Shown in pieces: positions 27,040-35,430 of a stretch of DNA of 64,000 bases. This DNA comes from VAZQ01 sp963756715 (GTDB taxonomy: Bacteria > Pseudomonadota > Alphaproteobacteria > Rhizobiales > Xanthobacteraceae): NCBI GenBank assembly GCA_963756715.1, contig CAVWOV010000034.1, positions 12,095 to 76,094 on the forward strand, read 5' to 3'. The notes under the pieces are model-generated. The model was not told the DNA's origin and searched no databases. It saw only the letters and a program-made list of their open reading frames with translations. Positions within the stretch are counted from its first letter, which is position 1; each line of letters starts with the position of its first letter. The translations under genes were made by a program, and so were the position numbers.

Positions 27040-28249
27040 ATGGCCAAAGAGAAATTCAATCGCGAGAAGCCGCACTGCAATGTGGGGACGATCGGGCACG
27101 TCGATCACGGCAAGACGACGCTGACGGCGGCTTTGACGAAGGTGTCGGCCGACAAGGGCTGGTCGAAGTCGTTTGTGTCGTACGACCAGGTTGCGAAGGC
27201 GTCGGAGAGCCAGGGCCGGCGCGACCCGACCAAGATTTTGACGATCGCGACCAGCCACGTGGAGTATTCGACCGACAAGCGCCACTACGCGCACGTCGAC
27301 TGCCCCGGGCCACGCCGACTACGTGAAGAACATGATCACCGGTGCGGCGCAGATGGATGGCGCGATCCTGGTGGTGTCGGCGGCCGACGGCCCGATGCCG
27401 CAGACCCGCGAGCACATTCTGTTGGCCCGCCAGGTGGGCGTGCCGTACATCGTGGTGTTCCTCAACAAGGTCGACGTGGTCGACGATCCGGAGTTGCTCG
27501 ACCTGGTCGAGCTCGAGGTGCGCGAACTCCTTTCGAAGTACCAGTTCCCGGGCGACACCGTGCCGGTGATCCGTGGCGCGGCGATCAAGGCGCTCAACGG
27601 CGAGAAGGGCGAGTTCGCCGACGAGGCGATCCTCAAGCTTTACGAGGCGCTGGACTCCTCGGTTGCGCTGCCGGAGCGTCCGATCGACCAGCCGTTCCTG
27701 ATGCCGATCGAAGACGTGTTCTCGATCTCGGGCCGCGGCACGGTGGTGACGGGGCGGATCGAGCGCGGCAAGATCAAGGTCGGCGAGGAAGTCGAGATCG
27801 TCGGCCTGAAGGACACCAAGAAGTCGGTGGTGACGGGCGTCGAGATGTTCCGCAAGCTCTTGGACGAGGGTGTTGCGGGCGACAACGTCGGCTGCCTTCT
27901 CCGCGGCGTCAGCAAGGACGAGGTGGAGCGCGGCCAGGTTCTGTGCAAGCCGGGTTCGGTGAAGCCGCACAAGAAGTTCAAGGCCGAGGCCTACATTCTG
28001 ACCAAGGAGGAGGGCGGCCGTCACACGCCGTTCTTCAACAACTACCGTCCGCAGTTTTACTTCCGGACCACCGACGTGACCGGGCAGTGCACGCTGCCGG
28101 AGGGCACCGAGATGATCATGCCGGGCGACAACGCGGCGATGGACGTGGAACTGATCACGCCGATCGCCATGGAGGAGAAGCAGCGCTTCGCCATCCGTGA
28201 AGGCGGCAAGACCGTCGGCGCCGGCGTCGTCGTCAGCATCACAGAGTAA
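27040..28249 (+). CDS. tuf: Elongation factor Tu, copy 2 (+1 frameshift)
   Basis: This is the complete copy: MAKEKFNREKPHCNVGTIGH with G1 GHVDHGKTT. AAGGA precedes the ATG. The reading frame breaks inside DCPGH at 27304-27309, at exactly the same CCCCGGG as copy 1; reading across gives 402 residues, near the normal 396. The two copies differ at roughly ten synonymous sites, so both were resolved separately. Switch I reads GRRDPTKILTI with the key Thr kept but without ARGI. From memory, planctomycete EF-Tu has a similar insertion here. It lies in the canonical fusA-tuf-rpsJ position. Confidence 0.93.
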
Positions 28250-28256
28250 GTTGGGC

Positions 28257-28340
28257 GCGTCGTGGCCGGGCATTTCCCGGCCATCCGCGTCTTAGAGAAT
28301 AGACGAGCAGGACGTGGATGCCCGGCACAAGGCCAGGCGG
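28257..28340. repeat. Palindromic intergenic repeat between tuf and rpsJ
   Basis: GCGTCGTGGCCGGGCATTTC opens and ACGTGGATGCCCGGCACAAG closes about 84 bases with inverted arms (GTGGCCGGGCA/TGCCCGGC). It is the same class as the copy at 14194 but with a diverged centre. Confidence 0.65.
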
Positions 28341-28361
28341 ACGGGCGAGAGAGACGAAACA

Positions 28362-28670
28362 ATGAACGGCCAGAATATCCGCATCAGGCTCAAGGCGTTC
28401 GATCACCGCATCCTCGACGCGTCGACGCGCGAGATCGTGGCGACCGCCAAGCGCACCGGCGCTCAGGTGCGAGGTCCGATCCCGCTGCCAACCAGGATCG
28501 AGAAATTCACGGTCAACCGTTCGCCGCACATCGACAAGAAGAGCCGCGAGCAATTCGAAATGCGCACGCACAAGCGGCTGCTCGACATCGTCGATCCCAC
28601 GCCGCAGACGGTGGACGCATTGATGAAGCTCGATCTTGCCGCCGGCGTCGACGTCGAAATCAAGCTCTGA
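28362..28670 (+). CDS. rpsJ: 30S ribosomal protein S10
   Basis: S10 is in the 30S head and also acts as NusE in antitermination. The 102-residue protein starts MNGQNIRIRLKAFDHRILDAS, with PLPTRIEKFTVNRSPH. A longer frame begins at 28314 inside the palindromic repeat but lacks conservation. First gene of the S10 operon. Confidence 0.98.
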   Translation: MNGQNIRIRLKAFDHRILDASTREIVATAKRTGAQVRGPIPLPTRIEKFTVNRSPHIDKKSREQFEMRTHKRLLDIVDPTPQTVDALMKLDLAAGVDVEIKL

Positions 28671-28698
28671 GCCGAACAGGAAGACGAGGACCACGCCA

Positions 28699-29436
28699 AT
28701 GCGTTCCGGGGTGATCGCACAAAAAGTCGGAATGACCCGCATCTTTACGGATGGCGGCGAGCACGTGCCGGTGACGGTGCTGCGGCTTGCCAACTGTCAG
28801 GTCGTGTCCCATCGCACCAAAGACAAAAACGGTTACGTCGCGGTGCAACTTGGCTCCGGCACCCGCCGGCCCAAGAATGTGACAAAGGCGGAGCGCGGAC
28901 ATTTCGCGGTATCGAAGATCGAGCCCAAGCGAAAGCTGGCGGAATTCCGCGTCGATGAGAAAGGGCTCATTCCGGTCGGCGCTGAGATCACGGCGGACCA
29001 TTTTGTCGTCGGTCAGTTTGTCGATGTCACCGGCACCTCGACCGGCAAGGGCTTTGCCGGCGGCATGAAGCGCTGGAACTTCGGCGGACTGCGTGCCACG
29101 CACGGCGTTTCGATCTCGCACCGCTCAATCGGTTCGACCGGCGGACGTCAGGATCCGGGCAAGACGTTCAAGAACAAGAAGATGCCGGGCCACATGGGCG
29201 TCGATCGCATCACCACACTCAATCTGAAGGTGGTGCAGACCGACGTGGAGCGCGGCCTCATTCTGGTCGAAGGCGCAGTTCCGGGCGGCAAGGGCGGCTG
29301 GATCACGGTTCGCGATGCGGTGAAGAAGGCGTTGCCGAAGGATGTGCCGCAACCCGGCAAGTTCCGTCTGCCGGACGCAGCGGCGGCCGACAAGCCGGCC
29401 GACGGTGCCGGGACGCCTGTGCAGGAGGGCGCGTGA
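28699..29436 (+). CDS. rplC: 50S ribosomal protein L3
   Basis: L3 starts 50S assembly. The protein has 245 residues from the ATG at 28699 (MRSGVIAQKVGMTRIFTDGG). The loop near the peptidyl-transferase centre reads HRSIGSTGGRQDPGKTFKNK, where a Gln can be methylated by PrmB in relatives. The C-terminus carries an Ala/Pro-rich extension (about 20 residues). It starts 28 bases after rpsJ. Confidence 0.97.
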   Translation: MRSGVIAQKVGMTRIFTDGGEHVPVTVLRLANCQVVSHRTKDKNGYVAVQLGSGTRRPKNVTKAERGHFAVSKIEPKRKLAEFRVDEKGLIPVGAEITADHFVVGQFVDVTGTSTGKGFAGGMKRWNFGGLRATHGVSISHRSIGSTGGRQDPGKTFKNKKMPGHMGVDRITTLNLKVVQTDVERGLILVEGAVPGGKGGWITVRDAVKKALPKDVPQPGKFRLPDAAAADKPADGAGTPVQEGA

Positions 29437-29437
29437 C

Positions 29438-30058
29438 ATGGAAATGAAGATCATGTCGCTCGACGGCGATGCCGGGGAGTCGCTGACCCTTTCCGACGAT
29501 ATCTTCGGTCTCGAGCCGCGCAAGGATCTGATCCACCGCTACGTCGTCTGGCAACTTGCCAAGCGCCGCGCCGGTACGCACGCGGTCAAGAACCGCGCGG
29601 AGATCAACCGCACCGGCAAGAAAATGTACCGCCAGAAGGGCACCGGCAGCGCGCGTCACGGCCCAGCCAAGGTCAACCTGTTCCGCGGCGGCGGCCGTTC
29701 GTTCGGCCCGGTGGTGCGCAGCCATGAGATCGGCTTGCCGAAGAAGGTCCGGGCGCTTGCGCTCAAGCACGCGCTGTCGGCCAAGGCCAAGGACGGCGGC
29801 ATCGTGGTGCTGGACAAGGCGAGCATGACGGACGCCAAGACCGGCGCGCTGCAGAAAAGCCTGGTCAAGCTCGGGCTCGAATCCGCGCTGGTCATCGACG
29901 GCGCCGAGGTGGATGTGAACTTCGCTCTCGCGGCGCGCAACATTCCGAATATCGACGTGCTGCCGGTCCAGGGCATCAACGTCTACGACATCCTGCGGCG
30001 TCAAAAGCTCGTACTGACCAAGGCGGCCGTCGAAGCGTTGGAGGCACGGTTCAAATGA
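29438..30058 (+). CDS. rplD: 50S ribosomal protein L4
   Basis: L4 lines the exit tunnel and, in enterobacteria, represses the S10 operon. The 206-residue protein has the tunnel loop MYRQKGTGSARHGPAKVNLF and RGGGRSFGPVVRSH. The ATG at 29438 is one base after the rplC stop. Confidence 0.97.
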   Translation: MEMKIMSLDGDAGESLTLSDDIFGLEPRKDLIHRYVVWQLAKRRAGTHAVKNRAEINRTGKKMYRQKGTGSARHGPAKVNLFRGGGRSFGPVVRSHEIGLPKKVRALALKHALSAKAKDGGIVVLDKASMTDAKTGALQKSLVKLGLESALVIDGAEVDVNFALAARNIPNIDVLPVQGINVYDILRRQKLVLTKAAVEALEARFK

Positions 30059-30354
30059 GCACCAGCGATCCACGCCACTACGACGTCATTCTCGCGCCGG
30101 TGATTACCGAAAAGGCGACGACCGCGTCCGAGCATAGTCAGGTCGTGTTCAAGGTCGCGCGCGACGCCACCAAGCCGCAGATCAAGGAAGCCGTGGAGAA
30201 GCTCTTCGACGTCAAAGTCAGAGCCGTGAATACCAATGTTCGCAAGGGCAAGGTCAAGGCGGTCAAAGGCAAGATTGGTGTGCAGTCGCCGGTTAAGCGC
30301 GCGATTGTGACGCTCGAAGAAGGCCACCGCATCGACGTGACGACGGGCCTGTAG
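30055..30354 (+). CDS. rplW: 50S ribosomal protein L23
   Basis: L23 sits at the tunnel exit and docks trigger factor and SRP. The 99-residue protein has YDVILAPVITEKAT and VNTNVRKGKVKAVKG. Its ATG overlaps the rplD stop (ATGA), so translation is coupled. Confidence 0.97.
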   Translation: MSTSDPRHYDVILAPVITEKATTASEHSQVVFKVARDATKPQIKEAVEKLFDVKVRAVNTNVRKGKVKAVKGKIGVQSPVKRAIVTLEEGHRIDVTTGL

Positions 30355-30366
30355 GGAAACGGCACG

Positions 30367-31206
30367 ATGGCACTCAAGAATTACAATCCGACCACGCCGA
30401 GCCAACGCCAGCTCGTGCTCGTCGATCGCACCGGGCTGCATCGTGGTGCGCCGGTCAAGACGCTGACCGAAGGCAAACACTCGAGCGGTGGCCGCAACAA
30501 TACCGGCCGGGTAACCGTGCGATTCCGCGGCGGCGGCCACAAGCAGGCCTATCGCGTCATCGACTTCAAGCGCCGCAAGTTCGATGTGCCGGCGAAGGTC
30601 GAGCGCATCGAGTATGATCCCAACCGCACCGCGTTCATCGCCCTGCTCAAGTACGATGATGGCGAACTGGCCTATATCCTGGCGCCGCAGCGGCTCTCGC
30701 AGGGCGACATGGTCATCGCCGGCGAGCATGTCGACGTGAAACCGGGCAACGCCATGCCGACGGGCAACATTCCGATCGGCGCCATCGTGCACAACGTCGA
30801 GATCAAAGTCGGCAAGGGCGGCCAGATCGCGCGATCGGCCGGTACCTATGCGCAGATCGTCGGGCGCGACGGCGACTACGTCATCCTGCGGCTCAATTCG
30901 GCCGAGCAGCGTCTCGTGCACGGCCACTGCATGGCGACGATCGGTGCGGTGTCGAACCCCGACAACATGAACGTCTCGCTGGGCAAGGCGGGGCGCAAGC
31001 GCTGGATGGGTCGCATGCCGCACAATCGCGGTGTGACGATGAATCCGATCGACCATCCGCACGGCGGTGGCGAGGGGCGGACCTCGGGCGGCCGGCATCC
31101 GGTCACGCCTTGGGGATTCCCTACCAAGGGCAAAAAGACGCGCACCAACAAGTCCACCAGCAAGTTCATCCTGGCGAGCCGCCACGCGCGGAAGAAGAAG
31201 AAATAG
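30367..31206 (+). CDS. rplB: 50S ribosomal protein L2
   Basis: L2 binds 23S rRNA near the peptidyl-transferase centre. The 279-residue protein is full length, with GRNNTGRVTVRFRGGGHKQ, the conserved MNPIDHPHGGGEGRTSGGRH loop containing the functional His, and a basic C-terminus. Confidence 0.98.
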   Translation: MALKNYNPTTPSQRQLVLVDRTGLHRGAPVKTLTEGKHSSGGRNNTGRVTVRFRGGGHKQAYRVIDFKRRKFDVPAKVERIEYDPNRTAFIALLKYDDGELAYILAPQRLSQGDMVIAGEHVDVKPGNAMPTGNIPIGAIVHNVEIKVGKGGQIARSAGTYAQIVGRDGDYVILRLNSAEQRLVHGHCMATIGAVSNPDNMNVSLGKAGRKRWMGRMPHNRGVTMNPIDHPHGGGEGRTSGGRHPVTPWGFPTKGKKTRTNKSTSKFILASRHARKKKK

Positions 31207-31220
31207 GCGAGGACCGCATC

Positions 31221-31532
31221 ATGGCACGTTCGGTTTGGAAGGGTCCGTTTGTCGACGGCTATCTGCTCAAGAAGGCAGAGGTCGCGCGCGCGTCGGGCCG
31301 ACACGATTTGATCAGGATCTGGAGCCGGCGTTCGACCATCCTGCCGCAGTTCGTTGGCCTGACCTTCGGCGTCTACAACGGCCAGAAGCACATTCCGGTG
31401 ATGGTGACCGAGGAAATGGTCGGTCACAAGTTCGGCGAGTTCGCGCCGACCCGCACGTTCTACGGTCATTCGGCCGACCGCAAAGCCAAACGCTCGTCGG
31501 GGCCGTCTTCGGCGCCCGCCGCGTCATCGTGA
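31221..31532 (+). CDS. rpsS: 30S ribosomal protein S19
   Basis: S19 binds 16S rRNA in the 30S head with S13. The core MARSVWKGPFVDGYLLKKAE to FAPTRTFYGHSADRKAKR is standard. The normal protein ends about here (92 residues); this one has 11 more Ser/Ala/Pro residues (103 total). The extension is either real or caused by a small indel near 31495. It ends 16 bases before rplV. Confidence 0.95.
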   Translation: MARSVWKGPFVDGYLLKKAEVARASGRHDLIRIWSRRSTILPQFVGLTFGVYNGQKHIPVMVTEEMVGHKFGEFAPTRTFYGHSADRKAKRSSGPSSAPAASS

Positions 31533-31548
31533 ACATGGAAAGCGAGCC

Positions 31549-31932
31549 ATGAGCAAGAAAAAGCGCGAACGCGTGCTGTCAGAGAACGAGGCGCAGGCCG
31601 TTGCGCGTATGCTGCGCGTGAGCCCGCAGAAGCTCAACCTGGTCGCGCAACTTATCCGCGGCAAGAAGGTCGCCAGCGCGCTGGCGGATCTCGAATTTTC
31701 GCGCAAGCGGATTGCCGGCGATGTGCGCAAGTGCCTGGAGTCGGCGATCGCGAATGCCGAGAACAACCACCAGCTCGACGTCGACGATTTGGTGGTTGCG
31801 GAAGCGCATGTCGGCAAGGCGCTGGTGATCAAGCGTTTCACGCCGCGCGGTCGCGGCAAAGTCGGCAAGATTATGAAGCCGTTCGCTCACCTGACGATCG
31901 TCGTCCGTCAGGTCGAAGCAGCGGCGTCCTAG
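31549..31932 (+). CDS. rplV: 50S ribosomal protein L22
   Basis: L22 reaches the exit tunnel with a beta-hairpin (KRFTPRGRGKVGKIMKPFAH). The 127-residue product has RMLRVSPQKLNLVAQLIRGKK near its start, typical of alphaproteobacteria. It starts 16 bases after rpsS and ends 10 bases before rpsC. Confidence 0.97.
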   Translation: MSKKKRERVLSENEAQAVARMLRVSPQKLNLVAQLIRGKKVASALADLEFSRKRIAGDVRKCLESAIANAENNHQLDVDDLVVAEAHVGKALVIKRFTPRGRGKVGKIMKPFAHLTIVVRQVEAAAS

Positions 31933-31942
31933 GAGCAGGTTC

Positions 31943-32641
31943 ATGGGTCAGAAGGTCAATCCAGTCGGCTTGCGGCTTGGCATCAACCGCACCTGGGATT
32001 CGCGCTGGTATTCCGGCAAGGGCGAATACGGCAAGCTCCTGCACGAAGATATGGCGATCCGTGCGGAGTTGATGAAGCAGCTCAAGCAGGCCGCGGTTTC
32101 CAAGATCGTCATCGAGCGGCCGCACAAGAAGTGCCGCGTGACCATTCAATCGGCGCGACCGGGTGTGGTCATTGGCAAGAAGGGTGCAGACATCGAGAAG
32201 CTGCGCAAGAAAGTGGCCGAGCTTACGGACAGCGACGTTGTCATCAATATTGTGGAGATCAGGAAGCCCGAACTCGATGCGCAACTGGTTGCCGAGTCGA
32301 TCGCGCAACAGCTCGAACGCCGCGTTGCGTTCCGCCGCGCGATGAAACGGGCCGTGCAGTCCGCCATGCGGCTCGGCGCCGGCGGCATCCGCATCAATTG
32401 TTCGGGACGCCTCGGCGGCGCCGAGATCGCGCGCATGGAGTGGTACCGCGAAGGCCGCGTGCCGCTGCATACGCTGCGCGCCGATGTCGATTACGGCGTC
32501 GCAACTGCATTCACCACCTACGGCACCTGTGGCGTGAAGGTCTGGATCTTCAAGGGCGAGATCATGGAGCACGACCCGATGGCGCAGGACAAGAAGATGG
32601 CGGAAGGCGACGCAGGGCGTCCGCCCCGTCACGCGGCCTGA
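31943..32641 (+). CDS. rpsC: 30S ribosomal protein S3
   Basis: S3 has a KH RNA-binding domain at the mRNA entry channel (VTIQSARPGVVIGKKGADIE, with the GxxG loop IGKKGA) and a C-terminal S3 domain (INCSGRLGGAEIARMEWYREG). 232 residues, normal length. Confidence 0.98.
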   Translation: MGQKVNPVGLRLGINRTWDSRWYSGKGEYGKLLHEDMAIRAELMKQLKQAAVSKIVIERPHKKCRVTIQSARPGVVIGKKGADIEKLRKKVAELTDSDVVINIVEIRKPELDAQLVAESIAQQLERRVAFRRAMKRAVQSAMRLGAGGIRINCSGRLGGAEIARMEWYREGRVPLHTLRADVDYGVATAFTTYGTCGVKVWIFKGEIMEHDPMAQDKKMAEGDAGRPPRHAA

Positions 32642-32675
32642 GCGACGGCGAACAGGGATCGAGAAGGCGTAAGTC

Positions 32676-33089
32676 ATGCTGCAACCGAAGCGCACCAAGT
32701 TCCGCAAGGCGCACAAAGGGCGGATCAAGGGGCTCGCGACGTCCGGCGTCGATCTGGCCTTCGGGCAGTTCGCGCTCAAGGCGCTCGAGCCTGATCGCGT
32801 CACCGCGCGCCAGATTGAAGCGGCGCGGCGCGCGCTCACGCGCCATATGAAGCGCGCCGGTCAGGTGTGGATCCGCATCTTCCCGGACGTTCCGGTGTCG
32901 AAGAAGCCGCTCGAAGTGCGCATGGGTTCCGGCAAGGGCGCTCCGGAGTTGTGGGTCGCCCGCGTCAAGCCGGGCCGGATCATTTTCGAGATCGACGGCG
33001 TGTCGGAGGGGACCGCGCGCGAGGCGCTCGGGCTCGCCGCCGCCAAGCTGCCGATCAAGACGCGCTTCGTGGCGCGCATCGCCGAGTAG
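32676..33089 (+). CDS. rplP: 50S ribosomal protein L16
   Basis: L16 contacts the A-site tRNA elbow. The 137-residue protein begins MLQPKRTKFRKAHKGRIKG and includes VWIRIFPDVPVSKKPLEVRM and GKGAPELWVARVKPG. Confidence 0.98.
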   Translation: MLQPKRTKFRKAHKGRIKGLATSGVDLAFGQFALKALEPDRVTARQIEAARRALTRHMKRAGQVWIRIFPDVPVSKKPLEVRMGSGKGAPELWVARVKPGRIIFEIDGVSEGTAREALGLAAAKLPIKTRFVARIAE

Positions 33090-33107
33090 GTTGTCGAGGA
33101 GCCGATC

Positions 33108-33305
33108 ATGAAGCCGGATGATGTCAGAGCACTGACCGTCGATCAGCTCGACGACGAGGTCCTGAAGCTCAAGAAAGAGCAGTTCAACCTGCGCTTCCAG
33201 CGCGCAACCGGTCAACTCGCCAACACCGCGCGGGTACGCGAGGTGCGCCGCGACATCGCACGTATCAAGACCGTCGCGACGCAGAAGCGCGCGGCGCAGA
33301 AATAG
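33108..33305 (+). CDS. rpmC: 50S ribosomal protein L29
   Basis: The 65-residue, mostly helical protein is next to L23 at the tunnel exit. It includes LKKEQFNLRFQRATGQLANT and ends in RDIARIKTVATQKRAAQK. GAGGAG precedes the ATG. Confidence 0.96.
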   Translation: MKPDDVRALTVDQLDDEVLKLKKEQFNLRFQRATGQLANTARVREVRRDIARIKTVATQKRAAQK

Positions 33306-33320
33306 GACGAGGACTAGTAG

Positions 33321-33572
33321 ATGCCGAAGCGCACACTCCAAGGCGTCGTGGTAAGCGACAAACAGGACAAGACCGTTGTCGTGCGCGTCGAGCGCCGCTT
33401 CACGCATCCGGTGATGAAGAAGACGGTGCGGAGTACGAAGAAGTATTACGCCCACGACGAAACGAACGAATATCACGTGGGTGACCTCGTATCGATCGAG
33501 GAGCGCCGGCCGCTGTCCAGACTTAAGCGCTGGGAAGTGGTGCAGGGCGAGAAAAAGAAGAAGGTCGTGTGA
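33321..33572 (+). CDS. rpsQ: 30S ribosomal protein S17
   Basis: The 83-residue OB-fold protein binds 16S rRNA. MPKRTLQGVVVSDKQDKTVV and FTHPVMKKTVRSTKKYYAHD are family signatures. It follows rpmC by 15 bases. Confidence 0.97.
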   Translation: MPKRTLQGVVVSDKQDKTVVVRVERRFTHPVMKKTVRSTKKYYAHDETNEYHVGDLVSIEERRPLSRLKRWEVVQGEKKKKVV

Positions 33573-33624
33573 GCGCCATGAGCCTGAAGACCATGTGTGT
33601 AACGGCAGCAGCGAGGAGAGCATC

Positions 33625-33993
33625 ATGATCCAGATGCAGACCAACCTCGACGTCGCGGACAATTCCGGCGCGCGCCGGGTCATGTGCATCAAGGTGCTCG
33701 GCGGCTCGAAGAAGCGCTACGCCACCATCGGCGACATCATCGTCGTCTCGGTGAAGGAAGCGATCCCGCGTGGCCGCGTCAAGAAGGGCGAGGTGATGAA
33801 GGCCGTCGTGGTGCGCATCCGCAAGGATATCAAGCGTGCGGACGGCTCGATCATCCGCTTCGACCGCAACGCGGCTGTACTGATCAATGCGCAGGCCGAG
33901 CCGGTCGGCACCCGTATCTTCGGGCCGGTGCCGCGCGAACTTCGCGCCAAGAACCACATGAAGATCATTTCCCTCGCGCCGGAGGTGCTGTGA
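33625..33993 (+). CDS. rplN: 50S ribosomal protein L14
   Basis: L14 bridges to the small subunit and is the docking point of RsfS. The 122-residue protein starts MIQMQTNLDVADNSGARRVM; a longer upstream frame is not conserved. Its stop overlaps the rplX start (TGATG). Confidence 0.97.
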   Translation: MIQMQTNLDVADNSGARRVMCIKVLGGSKKRYATIGDIIVVSVKEAIPRGRVKKGEVMKAVVVRIRKDIKRADGSIIRFDRNAAVLINAQAEPVGTRIFGPVPRELRAKNHMKIISLAPEVL

Positions 33994-34319
33994 TGGCGGC
34001 GAAGATCCGCAAGGGCGACAAAGTCATCGTGACGACGGGCCGCGACCGCGGCCGGACCGGCGAGGTGATCGAGGTGCGCCCGGATGACGAGCGCGCCCTG
34101 GTGCGCGGCGTCAACATGGTCAAGCGTCACCAAAAGCAGACCGGCGCCCAGGAGGGCGGCATCATTTCCAAGGAAGCGTCGGTGCATTTGTCCAATCTGG
34201 CGCTTGCCGATCCGAAGGACGGCAAGCCGACCCGCATCGGCTTCAAGTTCGTGGGCGAGGGCGACGGTCGGCGCAAAGTGCGCGTTGCCAAGCGTTCGGG
34301 AGTCGAGATCGATGGCTGA
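33993..34319 (+). CDS. rplX: 50S ribosomal protein L24
   Basis: L24 is an assembly initiator with an N-terminal KOW motif (KIRKGDKVIVTTGRDRGRTGEV). 108 residues. Its start overlaps rplN and its end overlaps the rplE start, giving coupled translation on both sides. Confidence 0.97.
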   Translation: MAAKIRKGDKVIVTTGRDRGRTGEVIEVRPDDERALVRGVNMVKRHQKQTGAQEGGIISKEASVHLSNLALADPKDGKPTRIGFKFVGEGDGRRKVRVAKRSGVEIDG

Positions 34320-35017
34320 TAAAGCAACGAAGGCCGAAGGCAAGAAGCCCGACAAGGCGCCGCGGCCCGGCAAAGACGAGAAGCCGCAAGCCGCGAAGGC
34401 ACAGAAGGGCGACGGCGGCCGGCAAGGGCGAGGCCGCCCCGAAGGCACCTAAGGCGAACAAGCCGGAAGAGCGCGTGACGCCGCGGCTGCGGACGCATTT
34501 CGACGAGGTCGTGCGCAAGAAGCTGACCGAGGAGTTCACTTACCAGAACCCGATGCAGGTGCCGGTGATCCAGAAGATCGTGATCAATATGGGCATCGGC
34601 GAGGGCGTCAATGATCGCAAGAAGGTCGACGCGGCTGCGGCTGACCTTGCGCTGATTGCCGGCCAGAAGCCCGTGATCACTAAGGCCAGAAAGTCGATCG
34701 CGACTTACAAGCTCCGTGACGGCCAGGCGATCGGCTGCAAGGTGACGCTGCGCAAGGCGCGCATGTACGAGTTCCTCGACCGGTTGGTCAACATCGCACT
34801 GCCCCGCGTCCGGGATTTCCGCGGCCTTTCGCCAAAGAGCTTCGATGGCGGCGGCAATTACACGATCGGGATCAAGGAACACATCATTTTTCCCGAGATC
34901 GACTACGACAAGGCGGCCGATGTCTGGGGTATGGACATCACGGTTTGCACCAGCGCGAAGTCCGACAACGAGGCGCGCGCGCTGCTTGCCGCATTCAACT
35001 TCCCGTTCCGGCAGTGA
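34312..35017 (+). CDS. rplE: 50S ribosomal protein L5 with N-terminal Lys/Ala/Pro extension (frameshifted)
   Basis: L5 binds 5S rRNA. The conserved part starts RLRTHFDEVVRKKLTEEF (from about 34484) and includes NMGIGEGVNDRKKVD and VRDFRGLSPKSFDGGGNY. Upstream, the ATG at 34312 opens MADKATKAEGKKPDKAPRPG, a low-complexity basic extension. One extra G in AAGGGCG (34405-34409) breaks the frame; reading across gives KATAAGKGEAAPKAPKANKPEE and about 234 residues, against roughly 180-185 for most L5. A GTG at 34475 could also start a short form. As far as I recall, such extensions occur in Bradyrhizobium relatives. Confidence 0.9.
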
Positions 35018-35024
35018 GAGCAGG

Positions 35025-35071
35025 CGCTTGATCCCGAAAATTGGATAGCGGTTTTCGGAAAAGATCAGGCT
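35025..35071. repeat. Short palindromic Rhizobiales-type repeat between rplE and rpsN
   Basis: GCGCTTGATCCCGAAAATTG and CGGTTTTCGGAAAAGATCAG form inverted arms (GATCCCGAAAA/TTTTCGGAAAAGATC). It matches the widespread GATCCCGAAAA...TTTTCGG intergenic element that I know from Rhizobiales. Confidence 0.7.
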
Positions 35072-35111
35072 CGAACAACGGCTCTCAAACGCGGAAAGCC
35101 AGGAGACCTAG

Positions 35112-35417
35112 ATGGCGAAGAAGAGTTCGATCGAAAAGAACAACCGGCGACGCCGGATGACCAAGACGTATTCAGGGCGGCGCGCGCGGCTCAACGAGAT
35201 TGCGCACGACAAGGACAGACCGATGGAGGAGCGTTTTGCCGCCACGCTCAAGCTTGCCGAGTTGCCACGCAATTCGTCGGCGACGCGTATTCGCAACCGC
35301 TGCGAAGTAACCGGCCGGCCGCGGGCTTATTACCGCAAGCTCAAGCTGTCGCGCATCGCGCTCCGGGAACTGGGCTCCAAGGGCTTGATTCCGGGCCTCG
35401 TGAAGTCGAGCTGGTAA
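35112..35417 (+). CDS. rpsN: 30S ribosomal protein S14
   Basis: The 101-residue, zinc-free type has no CxxC pairs. MAKKSSIEKNNRRRRMTKTY and RNRCEVTGRPRAYYRKLKLS are diagnostic. It lies between rplE and rpsH, the usual spc operon position. Confidence 0.97.
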   Translation: MAKKSSIEKNNRRRRMTKTYSGRRARLNEIAHDKDRPMEERFAATLKLAELPRNSSATRIRNRCEVTGRPRAYYRKLKLSRIALRELGSKGLIPGLVKSSW

Positions 35418-35430
35418 GGAGGATCGATCG

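Noticed and set aside
28314..28361. Longer S10 starting at 28314
   Set aside because: The extra residues come from the palindromic repeat and are not part of S10; the ATG at 28362 gives the consensus start.
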